A stretch of DNA of 15,768 nucleotides from Clostridia bacterium (lineage in GTDB: Bacteria; Bacillota_A; Clostridia; Christensenellales; CAG-138): NCBI GenBank assembly GCA_017459315.1, contig JAFUDD010000391.1:1-15768 (forward strand), given 5' to 3'. Positions 7,095-14,836 of this stretch are shown in pieces. Made by a program: the position numbers and the translations under genes. Position 1 is the first letter of the stretch. Every line of letters starts with the position of its first letter. Under the pieces are notes generated by a model. That model was not told the DNA's origin and searched no databases. It saw nothing but the letters and a program-made list of their open reading frames with translations.

Positions 7095-8584
7095 ATCAAA
7101 AACTGTTGTTTGCAAGAGCGTATGAAAGGGAAGCAGCCAAGCGGATCTCTGCGGAGGCCCGTCCGCTGTTTCACCTTACGCCCTACACGGGCTGGATGAA
7201 CGACCCGAACGGTTTTTCCTTCTATAACGGCAAATATCATCTGTTCTACCAGTATAACCCTTACGACACGGTATGGGACGCAATGCATTGGGGACACGCC
7301 GAAAGCGAGGATCTGCTGCATTGGACATACCTGCCTGCCGCGCTTGCGCCGGATACGTGGTATGATGAAAGCGGCGTCTATTCGGGCAGCGCCGAAACGC
7401 TGCCGGATGGGCGGCACCTCTTGCTCTATACCGGCGTCCGCACGGAGGGCGGGGAACGCGGCACCGAGTTTCAGGCGCAATGCGTCGCCGTCGGCGATGG
7501 GCTCGAGTATCAAAAGATACTGTCCAACCCGGTCATTGCGGAAACGACGCTGCCGGACGGTTTCGACCGCAGCAACTTCCGCGACCCGAAGATCTGGAAG
7601 AAGCCGGACGGCACCTACGGCTGCGTCGTCGGCGCACGGCGGAAGAACGAGCTCGGCGCGCTGCTGCAGTATGAAAGCCCGGACGGACTGCATTGGTCGT
7701 ACGTCGGCATCCTCGCCGAAAACGACGGACGCCTCGGCATGATGTGGGAGTGCCCCGATTTCTTCATGCTCGATGGCAAAGCGGTCGTTTTGATCAGCCC
7801 GCAGGATATGCTGCCCGAGGGGTTCGAGTACCACAACGGCAACGGCACGGTCGCGCTGATCGGACGCTATGGCGAAGAAGCGAAGCGGTTTATCCCCGAA
7901 GCCGACCATGCCATCGACTATGGTATCGACTTCTATGCCCCGACGACGACGCTTGCCCCGGACGGGCGGCGCATCATGATCGGGTGGATGCAGAACTGGG
8001 ATACCACGAAATTGTCCGCGCAGACGGACAGCCGCTGGTTCGGACAAATGACGGTTCCGCGCGAGCTGTCGATCCGAAACGGACGGCTGTATCAGCGTCC
8101 CGTGCGAGAATTGGAGCAGCTTCGGCGCAACGAAGTCCGGCACAACAAGGTGCGGTTTACGGATGTCGTCCGATTGGATGGCGTCGAGGGGAGAACGGTC
8201 GATCTCGAAATCACCGTGCGCCCCGTCAGCGATGCGCCGATGTACCGCAAGTTTGCGGTGCGGTTCTTCCAAAACGACCGGTTCCATACCACTTTGAGCT
8301 ATCACCCGGACGACTCCGTCCTCAAAATCGACCGTAAGTTTTCCGGCTCGCGCAGGGCATACATCCATCAGCGCCGCTGCCTTGTGCCGGATCGAAACGG
8401 CGAAATCAAGATCCGCCTGCTCCTCGATCGGTTCAGCGTCGAAGCGTTCCTCAACGACGGTGAGCAGACCGTGACGGCGACGGTGTTGACCGAGCTTTCG
8501 GCAACGGGCATTTCGTTCTTTGCGGACGGCGCGGTGGAGATCGACGTTACGAAGTATGACTTAATCGGAGGAAGCAACGCATGA
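7091..8584 (+). CDS. Cytoplasmic GH32 beta-fructosidase / sucrose hydrolase
   Basis: A 497-residue enzyme without a signal peptide, so intracellular. It hydrolyses imported sucrose or fructo-oligosaccharides to release fructose. Classic GH32 motifs are intact: G-W-M-N-D-P-N-G with nucleophile D38, R164-D165-P166 stabiliser and E-C-P-D with acid/base E220. The C-terminal beta-sandwich (about 345-490) has the family's D-R-F-S-V-E-A-F-x-N-D-G-E strand at about 446-457. Length is typical of SacA/ScrB-type invertases. Because uptake here is by ABC importer, which does not phosphorylate its cargo, free rather than 6-phosphorylated sucrose is the more likely substrate; that is inference. A sucrose-6-phosphate hydrolase label would be the usual automatic name. 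The start overlaps the YesL stop by four bases, with AAAAGGAG at 7072-7079. Its own stop overlaps the fructokinase start (ATGA 8581-8584). Confidence 0.95.
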   Translation: MNQKLLFARAYEREAAKRISAEARPLFHLTPYTGWMNDPNGFSFYNGKYHLFYQYNPYDTVWDAMHWGHAESEDLLHWTYLPAALAPDTWYDESGVYSGSAETLPDGRHLLLYTGVRTEGGERGTEFQAQCVAVGDGLEYQKILSNPVIAETTLPDGFDRSNFRDPKIWKKPDGTYGCVVGARRKNELGALLQYESPDGLHWSYVGILAENDGRLGMMWECPDFFMLDGKAVVLISPQDMLPEGFEYHNGNGTVALIGRYGEEAKRFIPEADHAIDYGIDFYAPTTTLAPDGRRIMIGWMQNWDTTKLSAQTDSRWFGQMTVPRELSIRNGRLYQRPVRELEQLRRNEVRHNKVRFTDVVRLDGVEGRTVDLEITVRPVSDAPMYRKFAVRFFQNDRFHTTLSYHPDDSVLKIDRKFSGSRRAYIHQRRCLVPDRNGEIKIRLLLDRFSVEAFLNDGEQTVTATVLTELSATGISFFADGAVEIDVTKYDLIGGSNA

Positions 8585-9540
8585 AACAGTATGATGTGGT
8601 CGCGCTCGGCGAGCTGTTGATCGACTTTACCGAAAGCGGAACAAGCGAACAGGGCAATCCCCTTTGGGAAGCCAACCCCGGCGGCGCGCCGTGCAATGTG
8701 CTTGCCATGCTGAATAAGCTCGCGCACAAGACCGCCTTTATCGGCAAGGTCGGCAAGGATGTGTACGGCAGACAGCTTTGCGATGTCGTGACCAAGGCAG
8801 GTATTGATACAAGCGCCCTGCTGTTCGATCCCGAAGTTCATACGACGCTTGCGGTCGTGCATACCTTTGAAAACGGCGACAGGGATTTCTCGTTCTACCG
8901 CAATCCCGGTGCGGATATGATGCTGACAAAGGACGAGCTGCCGCTTGACATGCTTCAATCCTGTCGCATCTTCCATTTCGGCACCTTGTCCATGACGCAT
9001 GACGGCGTGCGGGAGGCGACCAAGGCCGCTGTAAAAGCCGCCAAAGAAGCGGGCGCGCTGCTTTCGTTCGATCCAAACCTTCGCCCGCCGCTGTGGAGCA
9101 GCGAAGCACTTGCCAAGGAGAACATCGAATGGGGTCTTTCCCAAGCCGACATCGTTAAGATTGCGGACAATGAAATTGTGTTCTTAACCGGCGAAACGGA
9201 TTACGATAAAGGCGCGGCGATCCTTCAAGAGCGGCATCCGAACATCAAGCTCTTAAACGTCACGCTCGGCGCAGACGGCGCGATCAGTTTCTGCTGCGGA
9301 CACCGGGTGTTCGTTCCGGCGTTCCGGCTCGGCGGCACGATTGAAACGACCGGCGCGGGCGACACGTTCTGTGCGTGCGTGCTGCATGACGTGCTGAAGC
9401 ATGGCGTCGAAAACCGCAGCGAGCAGAGCCTTGTCGATATGCTCCGCTTTGCGAACGCCGCGGCATACCTTGTGACGACCAAGAAAGGCGCGATCCGCTC
9501 TATGCCGAACCGCGGCGAGATCGAATCCCTTCTTTTCTGA
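8581..9540 (+). CDS. PfkB-family fructokinase
   Basis: A 319-residue cytoplasmic sugar kinase of the ribokinase/PfkB family. It has the N-terminal G-E-L-L-I-D-F-T strand, the first PfkB signature region N-P-G-G-A-P-C-N-V (32-40), and the second signature T-T-G-A-G-D-T-F (256-263) with the anion hole and catalytic base D261. Length and motifs match bacterial fructokinases of the ScrK type. Its expected reaction is ATP plus fructose to fructose 6-phosphate, passing fructose from the preceding GH32 into glycolysis. Fructose is inferred from context; related PfkB kinases act on other sugars. GGAGGA at 8567-8572 lies inside the end of the upstream gene, and the start overlaps its stop. It is the last gene of the operon, 17 bp before a strong terminator hairpin. 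Confidence 0.93.
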   Translation: MKQYDVVALGELLIDFTESGTSEQGNPLWEANPGGAPCNVLAMLNKLAHKTAFIGKVGKDVYGRQLCDVVTKAGIDTSALLFDPEVHTTLAVVHTFENGDRDFSFYRNPGADMMLTKDELPLDMLQSCRIFHFGTLSMTHDGVREATKAAVKAAKEAGALLSFDPNLRPPLWSSEALAKENIEWGLSQADIVKIADNEIVFLTGETDYDKGAAILQERHPNIKLLNVTLGADGAISFCCGHRVFVPAFRLGGTIETTGAGDTFCACVLHDVLKHGVENRSEQSLVDMLRFANAAAYLVTTKKGAIRSMPNRGEIESLLF

Positions 9541-9557
9541 TTTACTCCCCTACAAAC

Positions 9558-9590
9558 AAGCGGCGTCCGGAGCACTTCCGGACGCCGCTT
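9558..9590 (+). terminator. Strong hairpin at the end of the fructan operon, possibly serving both strands
   Basis: A 14-bp perfect stem (9558-9571 with 9577-9590), GC-rich in the core, has a five-base loop GCACT. On the + strand it is followed by TTTGT-like sequence after the closing CTT. On the - strand the stem is followed by CTTGTTTG. It sits between convergent genes (fructokinase ends 9540, GH3 ends 9706), so it may stop transcription from both sides. Confidence 0.8.
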
Positions 9591-9681
9591 TGTATACGCT
9601 GATAATCTGGATTCTTGCGTTGATAGAGGTTATGGCAGAGAATCCTGTAAGCAAACCTCTATACAGTTTGTCTGTTCCAAG

Positions 9682-9704
9682 AGAAAACCGGTCTGAAACG
9701 GTTT
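9682..9704 (-). terminator. Possible weak terminator of the GH3 gene
   Basis: Directly after the GH3 stop, AAACCG (9685-9690 on + strand) pairs with CGGTTT (9699-9704) around an eight-base loop, and on the - strand the stem runs into TTTTCTC. The stem is only six pairs, so it may be backed up by the stronger hairpin at 9558-9590. Confidence 0.35.
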
Positions 9705-9705
9705 C

Positions 9706-12510
9706 TTACTTGACGGCTTCGCCCTTCTTCCACTTGGAGAGGCGGAGGAAGTAGCGGACATAGTACTGGGCAAACAGCAGCATCAGCACAAGGAAGATCA
9801 CAAGGAGGATCGTTCCGAAGGTCGTCATGTGCGCCGAGTAGAGCGCAGGCGCGTCGGAATTGGCCGCCATGTAGAGGATGTTCTTCGTTGCCTGCCGCAT
9901 GGCCTTCTGGCCGGAAACGGTGCCGGTGATGTCGTTCGACAGGGAGGAGATCAGCCCGTAGCTCAACTGGAAGTCGTTGCCCGCCAAGGTGGCGCGATTG
10001 ATATCCTCGGTCGTGCAGGCCATGACGCAGTCGGTGATGACCGCACCTCTGAAGCCCCATTCGCTGCGCAGAACCGTGTTCAAAAGCGCGCTGCTTTCGG
10101 CAGTAGGGGTCGTGCCGATGCGGTTGAACGAGGACATAATGCCCGTCGCGCTGCCGCCCTTGACGCCGATCTCAAAGCCGCGCAGGTAGATTTCGCGCAG
10201 CGCCTGTTCGTTCAGCCATGTCACAAGACCGCCGTGATCGCGGTTCGTTTCCTGATCGTTGACCGCAAAGTGCTTGAAGTAGCAGTACACGCCCGCTTCC
10301 TTGATGCCGGTCAGCTCGCGCTCCGCCATCACGCCGGAGAGCAGGGCATCCTCGGAATAATACTCATAGTTTCTGCCGGAGAACGGACTGCGGTGGATGT
10401 TCGCCGCGGGGCCGTAAATGCCCGCCACGCCGTAGACCTTGGCTTCTCTGCCATAGACAAGACCCTTTTGATAGGCAAGATCGGGGTTCCAGGTCTTTGC
10501 CAGCGTGGACTGGTTCGTGTACATATTGCCCTTAATGCCCGCAAACAGGTTCGCCATCAGGTTGTTGATGCCGTTCGGACCGTCGCATTCGAGATAGCGC
10601 GCCTTGCCGACGCTCTTGACCGGCGCGGTCTGCCAGCCGCCGGTGGAGATCAGCGTGGACATTTCATCCTTGGAAATTTGATCGAGCAGCTGTTCCCACT
10701 TCTCGTCGTCATACGCGACGCCCTTCATATCGACGAGCTTCAGACCGCTGTTCTTGGTCGTCCACTTAGCGGGAGACGGGTCTTCGAGGACCGTCACGGG
10801 GTTCATTAGGGCGTTCACAATCTTGTCGGAAGCCGCTTCGGTCGAAGCCGCACGCTCCTTCGGGAACGTGCCTGCCCAATCCGCACTGGAGAGGTAGGTC
10901 ACGCCGCCGTCGTTCGTGACATCGTCGAACAGGTTGGTTGCAGCGACGCCGTCCTTTTCGCGCTTGCCGTCGTTGGCGTCGTTGTAGATGACGTCTTTTT
11001 CCACGATGATCGTTTTATGGTCGATCACATTGTGGCTGTCGGACTGCAGCCGAATGTCGTATTCGCCGGCTTCGAGCACATACGCGCCGCCCTGTGCCTT
11101 GACGCCTGCGTAATCGTAGGACGCCATATCCTCGGCCTGCATTGTGATCGTCACGGTCTCGGAGGCGCCGGGGGCAAGCTCCTGGGTCTTGGCAAAGCCG
11201 CCGAGTACTACCTCGCTCTTTTCAATGCCGCCCTTGTTGTATGGCGCGGAATAATAAACCTCCACGACCTCCTTGCCCGCCGCCGTGCCGTTGTTGGTGA
11301 CCGTCGCCTTGACCGTAACGGTTTTGCCATTAAAGGTCACGTCGTCGAGTGTCTGCGTAAAGTCCGTATAGGAAAGGCCGTAGCCGAACGGGAACTGCAC
11401 GGTGGCGTCGTAGTCGATAAAACCGTCCGCCGCGGCGGTTTCGTAATATCGGTAGCCGACATAGATGCCCTCGTTGTACTTCACATAGTGGTAGGGGTCT
11501 GCGCCCGCGATCGCGTCGCCGGTACCGGCAGCGACACCGGCATTCGCGTAGGAGGCGTTCGTGTAATCATAGCCGCCGAAGCTGTAATAGGTCGGGTTCG
11601 ATTCGACTGCGTAAGCAAACGTATCGCTCGTCTTGCCGGAGGGATTCGCCTTGCCGGAAAGCAGGTTGCCGAGCGCGATCGTGCCGACCGAACCGAAGCA
11701 TTCCGTCCACAGCGCGGCGTCCACATTCTCGTCCTCCAAAAAGCCGAGTTCCATCGCGTTGGTCGAGTTCAGCACGACCACGACCGTGCCGAAGTTCTCT
11801 TCCAAAAGTGCAAGCATGCTTTCCTCGGCAGCGTTGAGTTCGAGGTAATGCCGTCCCGCTTCGCCGCCGTAATACGCAGAGGTATCAAGCGGCAGGTCGT
11901 CGCCTTCGCCGCCGACGCGGGAGATCACATAGACCGCCACATCGGAATAAGCCTTCGCACCGTCGATCAGCGCCGCGGACAGTTCGCTTGCGGGATTCTC
12001 ATACAGGCCGAAGTCGGTGCCGACAAGGCCCATGCTCACATTTGCTTTGGCGTTTTCCGCATAGAACGCGATCAGGTCGGGATTGAGCGCAAAGCCCGCT
12101 TCCGCCAGTCCGTCATACAGACTCACATAGTTTGTGCCGCCGGAGCCGGAACCGGTGCCGCCGAACGTGGAATAGTAACTGCCGCGTCCGAAAACGTTGA
12201 TCTTCGTTTCCTGCAGCGGGAGCGTTTCGTTCTTGTTGGTCAAAAGCACGATGCCTTCTTCGGCTTCCTGCAGCGTGATCGCCTTGGCGTCGGCGGTGAC
12301 GGCGTCGAGCACGTCGCCGGTCGGTGCTTTGGCAAATACGATGTTGTCGATCACGCCGAAGTAGGCGGAAAAGCTCAATGCCACCGCGTTGAACAGCAGC
12401 ACGAGCACCAGCAGAAAGGTCACGACGCCGAAGCCGAAGCGGTTCGGGCGCTTGATGCGCTTTCCGTTAAAGATGCGAACCTTGCGGTTCTTGCGTTCTT
12501 CCTTGGTCAT
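9706..12510 (-). CDS. Membrane-anchored GH3 glycosidase with reversed domain order
   Basis: A 934-residue predicted beta-glycosidase with domains in the order GH3 C-domain, Fn3-like domain, GH3 catalytic barrel. The first domain (about 78-345) shows A-E-E-G-I-V-L-L-T-N (83-92), R-V-G-G-E-G-D-D (198-205, with E202 as candidate acid/base) and P-S-G-K-T-S-D-T (290-297). The Fn3-like domain (about 385-500) follows F-G-Y-G-L-S-Y-T. The barrel (about 590-890) has D-G-P-N-G-I (643-648), K746-H747-F748, N-D-Q-E-T-N-R (751-757) and G-F-R-G-A-V-I-T-D-C with nucleophile D827. There is a helix at about 27-50 after a Lys/Arg-rich start and another at about 899-920 before a basic tail, so both ends are predicted cytoplasmic and the enzyme lies outside the membrane. 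Permuted GH3s are known in clostridia. Substrate is not readable: beta-glucosidase or beta-xylosidase are both possible. AGGAGG (CCTCCT at 12517-12522 on +) precedes ATG. Confidence 0.92.
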   Translation of the reverse strand: MTKEERKNRKVRIFNGKRIKRPNRFGFGVVTFLLVLVLLFNAVALSFSAYFGVIDNIVFAKAPTGDVLDAVTADAKAITLQEAEEGIVLLTNKNETLPLQETKINVFGRGSYYSTFGGTGSGSGGTNYVSLYDGLAEAGFALNPDLIAFYAENAKANVSMGLVGTDFGLYENPASELSAALIDGAKAYSDVAVYVISRVGGEGDDLPLDTSAYYGGEAGRHYLELNAAEESMLALLEENFGTVVVVLNSTNAMELGFLEDENVDAALWTECFGSVGTIALGNLLSGKANPSGKTSDTFAYAVESNPTYYSFGGYDYTNASYANAGVAAGTGDAIAGADPYHYVKYNEGIYVGYRYYETAAADGFIDYDATVQFPFGYGLSYTDFTQTLDDVTFNGKTVTVKATVTNNGTAAGKEVVEVYYSAPYNKGGIEKSEVVLGGFAKTQELAPGASETVTITMQAEDMASYDYAGVKAQGGAYVLEAGEYDIRLQSDSHNVIDHKTIIVEKDVIYNDANDGKREKDGVAATNLFDDVTNDGGVTYLSSADWAGTFPKERAASTEAASDKIVNALMNPVTVLEDPSPAKWTTKNSGLKLVDMKGVAYDDEKWEQLLDQISKDEMSTLISTGGWQTAPVKSVGKARYLECDGPNGINNLMANLFAGIKGNMYTNQSTLAKTWNPDLAYQKGLVYGREAKVYGVAGIYGPAANIHRSPFSGRNYEYYSEDALLSGVMAERELTGIKEAGVYCYFKHFAVNDQETNRDHGGLVTWLNEQALREIYLRGFEIGVKGGSATGIMSSFNRIGTTPTAESSALLNTVLRSEWGFRGAVITDCVMACTTEDINRATLAGNDFQLSYGLISSLSNDITGTVSGQKAMRQATKNILYMAANSDAPALYSAHMTTFGTILLVIFLVLMLLFAQYYVRYFLRLSKWKKGEAVK

Positions 12511-12545
12511 AATACGCCTCCTGTATGCCTTATTGGGATGAGAGT

Positions 12546-12574
12546 ATCATAACGCATCGTAAAGACTTTGAAAA
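12546..12574 (-). promoter_or_regulatory. Predicted sigma-A promoter of the GH3 gene
   Basis: On the - strand a -35 TTTTCA (12569-12574) and a -10 TATGAT (12546-12551) are separated by exactly 17 bases. The -10 matches the consensus at five of six positions and the -35 at four. Transcription would start about 12539, leaving a leader of roughly 30 bases with AGGAGG before the GH3 start. Confidence 0.55.
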
Positions 12575-12605
12575 GACGGTTGGCAAATTCGGTAAAAGCA
12601 ATGGC

Positions 12606-12644
12606 AAAAGCGGGCTTTTCCGATGCGGCGGTTTCTGCTATAAT
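12606..12644 (+). promoter_or_regulatory. Predicted extended -10 promoter of the two-component system, with a palindrome over the -35
   Basis: A perfect TATAAT at 12639-12644 is preceded by TGC (12636-12638), an extended -10. The matching -35 position (12616-12621, TTTTCC, 17-base spacer) is weak, which an extended -10 can offset. The 14-bp perfect palindrome AAAAGCGGGCTTTT (12606-12619) covers the upstream edge of that -35 and is a candidate operator; the binding protein is unknown. The divergent GH3 promoter lies about 30-60 bp away. Confidence 0.6.
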
Positions 12645-12665
12645 ACAATTGGAAAGGAAGGGGAA

Positions 12666-13373
12666 ATGCTAATGCGAATCGCGATTGTGGACGACAATGC
12701 CGCCGACCGGGCGCAGCTGTCGGAATGTCTTTCCCACTATTTTTCGGAAACCGGCGCGGAATACGAAACGACGGTGTTCACCGATGCGGCGTCGTTTCTG
12801 TCCTCGTATCGGTATGAATATGATTTTATCATCCTCGACATCGACATGCCGGGACTTTCGGGCATCGACGCGGCAAAGCAGCTTCGAGAGCGTGACCCGC
12901 ATGTAACGCTGATGTTCGTCACCAATATGCCGCAGTACGCGATTGAAGCGTATGCGGTGGAAGCGATGGACTATGTGTTAAAGCCGATCTTCTACCCCGA
13001 TTTTCACCTGAAAATGAAAAAAGCGGAGCGTTACATTCTCCGCAATGCCGACGCGCCCTTGCTTTTGCAAACGGCGAACGGCGCCGTGCAATGCCGCACC
13101 TCCGAAAGCCGTTTCATCGAATCGCGGCAGCATTACCTGTTTTCTCATTCCGCCGCCGAGGCATACCGCGTGCGCGGCAAGCTGTCCGCCATCGAAGCGT
13201 CGCTGCTGCCGTATCATTTTGTGCGTTCGGGCGAAAGCTACCTTGTCAATCTGGCGTATCTGTCCGCCGTAGAGGGGAACGATATTGTCGTTGCCGGGGA
13301 GCGGCTGCCGCTTTCCAGACGGTTTCGCGCATCGTTTCTGTCGGCATTCACGCGCTATATGGGAGGGTTCTGA
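12666..13373 (+). CDS. LytTR-family response regulator (AgrA-like)
   Basis: A 235-residue cytoplasmic transcription regulator. The receiver domain (about 3-122) has the acidic pocket D9-D10, phospho-acceptor D58 in I-I-L-D-I-D-M-P-G, T86 in F-V-T-N and K106 in L-K-P. The LytTR DNA-binding domain (about 130-232) has the usual H-Y-L-F, R-G-K-L-S-x-I-E, F-V-R-S-G-E-S-Y-L-V-N and L-P-L-S-R-R-F elements. It should be phosphorylated by the kinase encoded next and bind direct-repeat sites near target promoters. ATG 12666 was chosen because AAGGAAGGGG (12654-12663) precedes it closely; ATG 12672, two codons later, is an alternative. The longer reading from 12525 would run through the promoter and has no ribosome binding site. 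The stop overlaps the kinase start as TGATG. The divergent GH3 gene and its own operon are the obvious candidate targets. Confidence 0.92.
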   Translation: MLMRIAIVDDNAADRAQLSECLSHYFSETGAEYETTVFTDAASFLSSYRYEYDFIILDIDMPGLSGIDAAKQLRERDPHVTLMFVTNMPQYAIEAYAVEAMDYVLKPIFYPDFHLKMKKAERYILRNADAPLLLQTANGAVQCRTSESRFIESRQHYLFSHSAAEAYRVRGKLSAIEASLLPYHFVRSGESYLVNLAYLSAVEGNDIVVAGERLPLSRRFRASFLSAFTRYMGGF

Positions 13374-14689
13374 TGCAGCCGGTGTATGTGTTTGAAGAAT
13401 TGCGACTGCCGATCGAGCTGCTGGCGGCGGCGCTGCTGTATCTGTTGCCGTTCGCCAAGCGCAAGCCGCACTTTGCGCTTCGCGCCGCGGGCGGATTCGT
13501 GTTTTTTACGCTCTGCTCGCTGCTGTACTTTGTCATCTTCGGACCGGACAAGGAAACACCGCGGCTTGTATATCTGACGGCCTTCTGGTATGCGCTGATC
13601 GGACTGTTCGCGGCCTTTTATGCGCGGCTGTGCTTTTCGATCAGCCGCAGCGACGCCCTGTTTTTCGACATTGCCGCCTTTTTGACGCAGAACATTGTCT
13701 ACTGCATTTATCACTGTTTTATGGCGCGCGTGCTGTTCCCCGCTTTGCGCGACCTCTTGCCGCTGTATATCTTCGGGGCGATGCTTTTCTCCGCTGCCGT
13801 TTATGCGCCGCTGTACGCGCTGTTCCGTAAGCCGCTGCACGCAGCGGGCGGTAAACTTTTGGACGATACCCGCTATATGTTCGGCGCGCTGTGCGGCGCG
13901 TTCACGGCAATGATGGTGGTGCTTCTGTTTTACCAAGGCGCGTTCTCCATGCGGGTGTCCGTATACGATACGCTCGCATGGCTCAGCGGCGTGCTGATTT
14001 GCCTGCTGTTCCTGCTGATCCAATACAGCATGATCCGCATCGTGCTTCGCAACCGCGAAACGGCCGCGCTCGAAACGATGCTCCGCGGCAGCGAGCGGTA
14101 TTACGAGCTGTCCAAGGAACACATTGCGATTATCAACCGCAAGTGTCACGACCTCAAGCACCATCTAAAGGCGCTCGAACGCGCGTCCGACGCCGACCGC
14201 ATGGAGTATATCAGGGAGGCGCAGAACAGCATCGACTTCTACCGCCACCTGATCTATACCGACAACGAAGCCTTGAACACGATCCTTGCCGAAAAAGGAC
14301 TGTTCTGTCAGGAAAAGGGGATCGACTTCGGCTGCGCCGTCGATGACGTGGATCTGTCGTTTATCCGCCTGCCCGATTTGTACGCCTTGCTCGGCAATGC
14401 GATCGACAACGCCATCGAGTATGTCGAAACCCAAGACGACCCGACGCTTCGCACGATCTCCATGCGCATCGAGCGCAAGGCCCTGTTTATCGGCATTCAG
14501 GTCACAAACCCATACACAGGCGAACCACTCTCTTTGGACGAGCTGCCGCATACGCATAAGGCCGACGCCGCCGATCACGGCTTCGGAATGCGGAGCATCC
14601 GTTTCCTTGCCGAAAAGTACGGCGGCACGATGGAGTATTCGACCGCCGACCGCCTGTTTACCCTGCAAATCCTGCTGCCGATGCGGTGA
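13373..14689 (+). CDS. AgrC-like membrane sensor histidine kinase
   Basis: A 438-residue sensor kinase with about six to seven membrane helices in the first ~226 residues (roughly 8-28, 38-57, 66-88, 97-120, 128-151, 168-190, 200-226), no large extracellular domain, a short helix, then a GHKL kinase core. The H-box is C-H-D-L-K-H-H-L with the phosphorylated H259. The N-box is L-G-N-A-I-D-N-A-I-E (340-349). The G-box is H-G-F-G-M-R-S-I (402-409). This layout is that of AgrC/ComD-type peptide-sensing kinases (HPK10) paired with LytTR regulators. The ligand is unknown, and no AgrB-like protease or short peptide gene lies beside it. The start ATG shares bases with the regulator stop (TGATG), so translation is coupled; the frame is open upstream to 13091, but that overlaps the regulator. 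A clear terminator follows. Confidence 0.92.
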   Translation: MQPVYVFEELRLPIELLAAALLYLLPFAKRKPHFALRAAGGFVFFTLCSLLYFVIFGPDKETPRLVYLTAFWYALIGLFAAFYARLCFSISRSDALFFDIAAFLTQNIVYCIYHCFMARVLFPALRDLLPLYIFGAMLFSAAVYAPLYALFRKPLHAAGGKLLDDTRYMFGALCGAFTAMMVVLLFYQGAFSMRVSVYDTLAWLSGVLICLLFLLIQYSMIRIVLRNRETAALETMLRGSERYYELSKEHIAIINRKCHDLKHHLKALERASDADRMEYIREAQNSIDFYRHLIYTDNEALNTILAEKGLFCQEKGIDFGCAVDDVDLSFIRLPDLYALLGNAIDNAIEYVETQDDPTLRTISMRIERKALFIGIQVTNPYTGEPLSLDELPHTHKADAADHGFGMRSIRFLAEKYGGTMEYSTADRLFTLQILLPMR

Positions 14690-14743
14690 AAAGACCGTAT
14701 TCGCGGCACCCGCGCTTTCCTTTTTCATATCCATCATAGACAG

Positions 14744-14777
14744 AACACGGCATGCGTCACACTTGCCGTGTTTTTTT
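14744..14777 (+). terminator. Intrinsic terminator of the two-component operon
   Basis: ACACGGCA (14745-14752) pairs with TGCCGTGT (14764-14771) around an 11-base loop, with one more A:T pair at 14744/14772. It is followed by an unbroken T-run to 14777. It lies 55 bp after the kinase stop. A smaller CGCGG/CCGCG hairpin at 14702-14714 followed by a T-rich stretch just upstream may add to it. Confidence 0.85.
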
Positions 14778-14836
14778 ATCGCAGGGGCTATAGAACGCTC
14801 CTTTGCAAGTCAATTTTGCCGAAAGGCCGAAAACGC

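Noticed and set aside
7037..8368. 443-codon minus-strand frame opposite GH32, and similar ones at 4018-4842, 4806-5813 and 13355-14164
   Set aside because: All are antisense shadows of well-supported genes with typical shadow composition and no start signals.
9610..9660. Inverted repeat ATAGAGGTT/AACCTCTAT as a terminator or attachment site
   Set aside because: Nine-base arms around a 22-base loop with no T-tract and no flanking duplication; too little to call.
11017..12552. 511-codon plus-strand frame opposite the GH3 gene, and 9829-10809 likewise
   Set aside because: The minus strand encodes an intact GH3 with all family motifs; the plus frames are low-information shadows.
12525..12665. 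N-terminal extension of the response regulator from ATG 12525
   Set aside because: It lacks a ribosome binding site, runs through the predicted promoters, and adds 47 residues not found in LytTR regulators.
13091..13372. N-terminal extension of the histidine kinase from 13091
   Set aside because: It is out-of-frame reading of the response regulator; the TGATG overlap at 13371-13375 gives the natural start.
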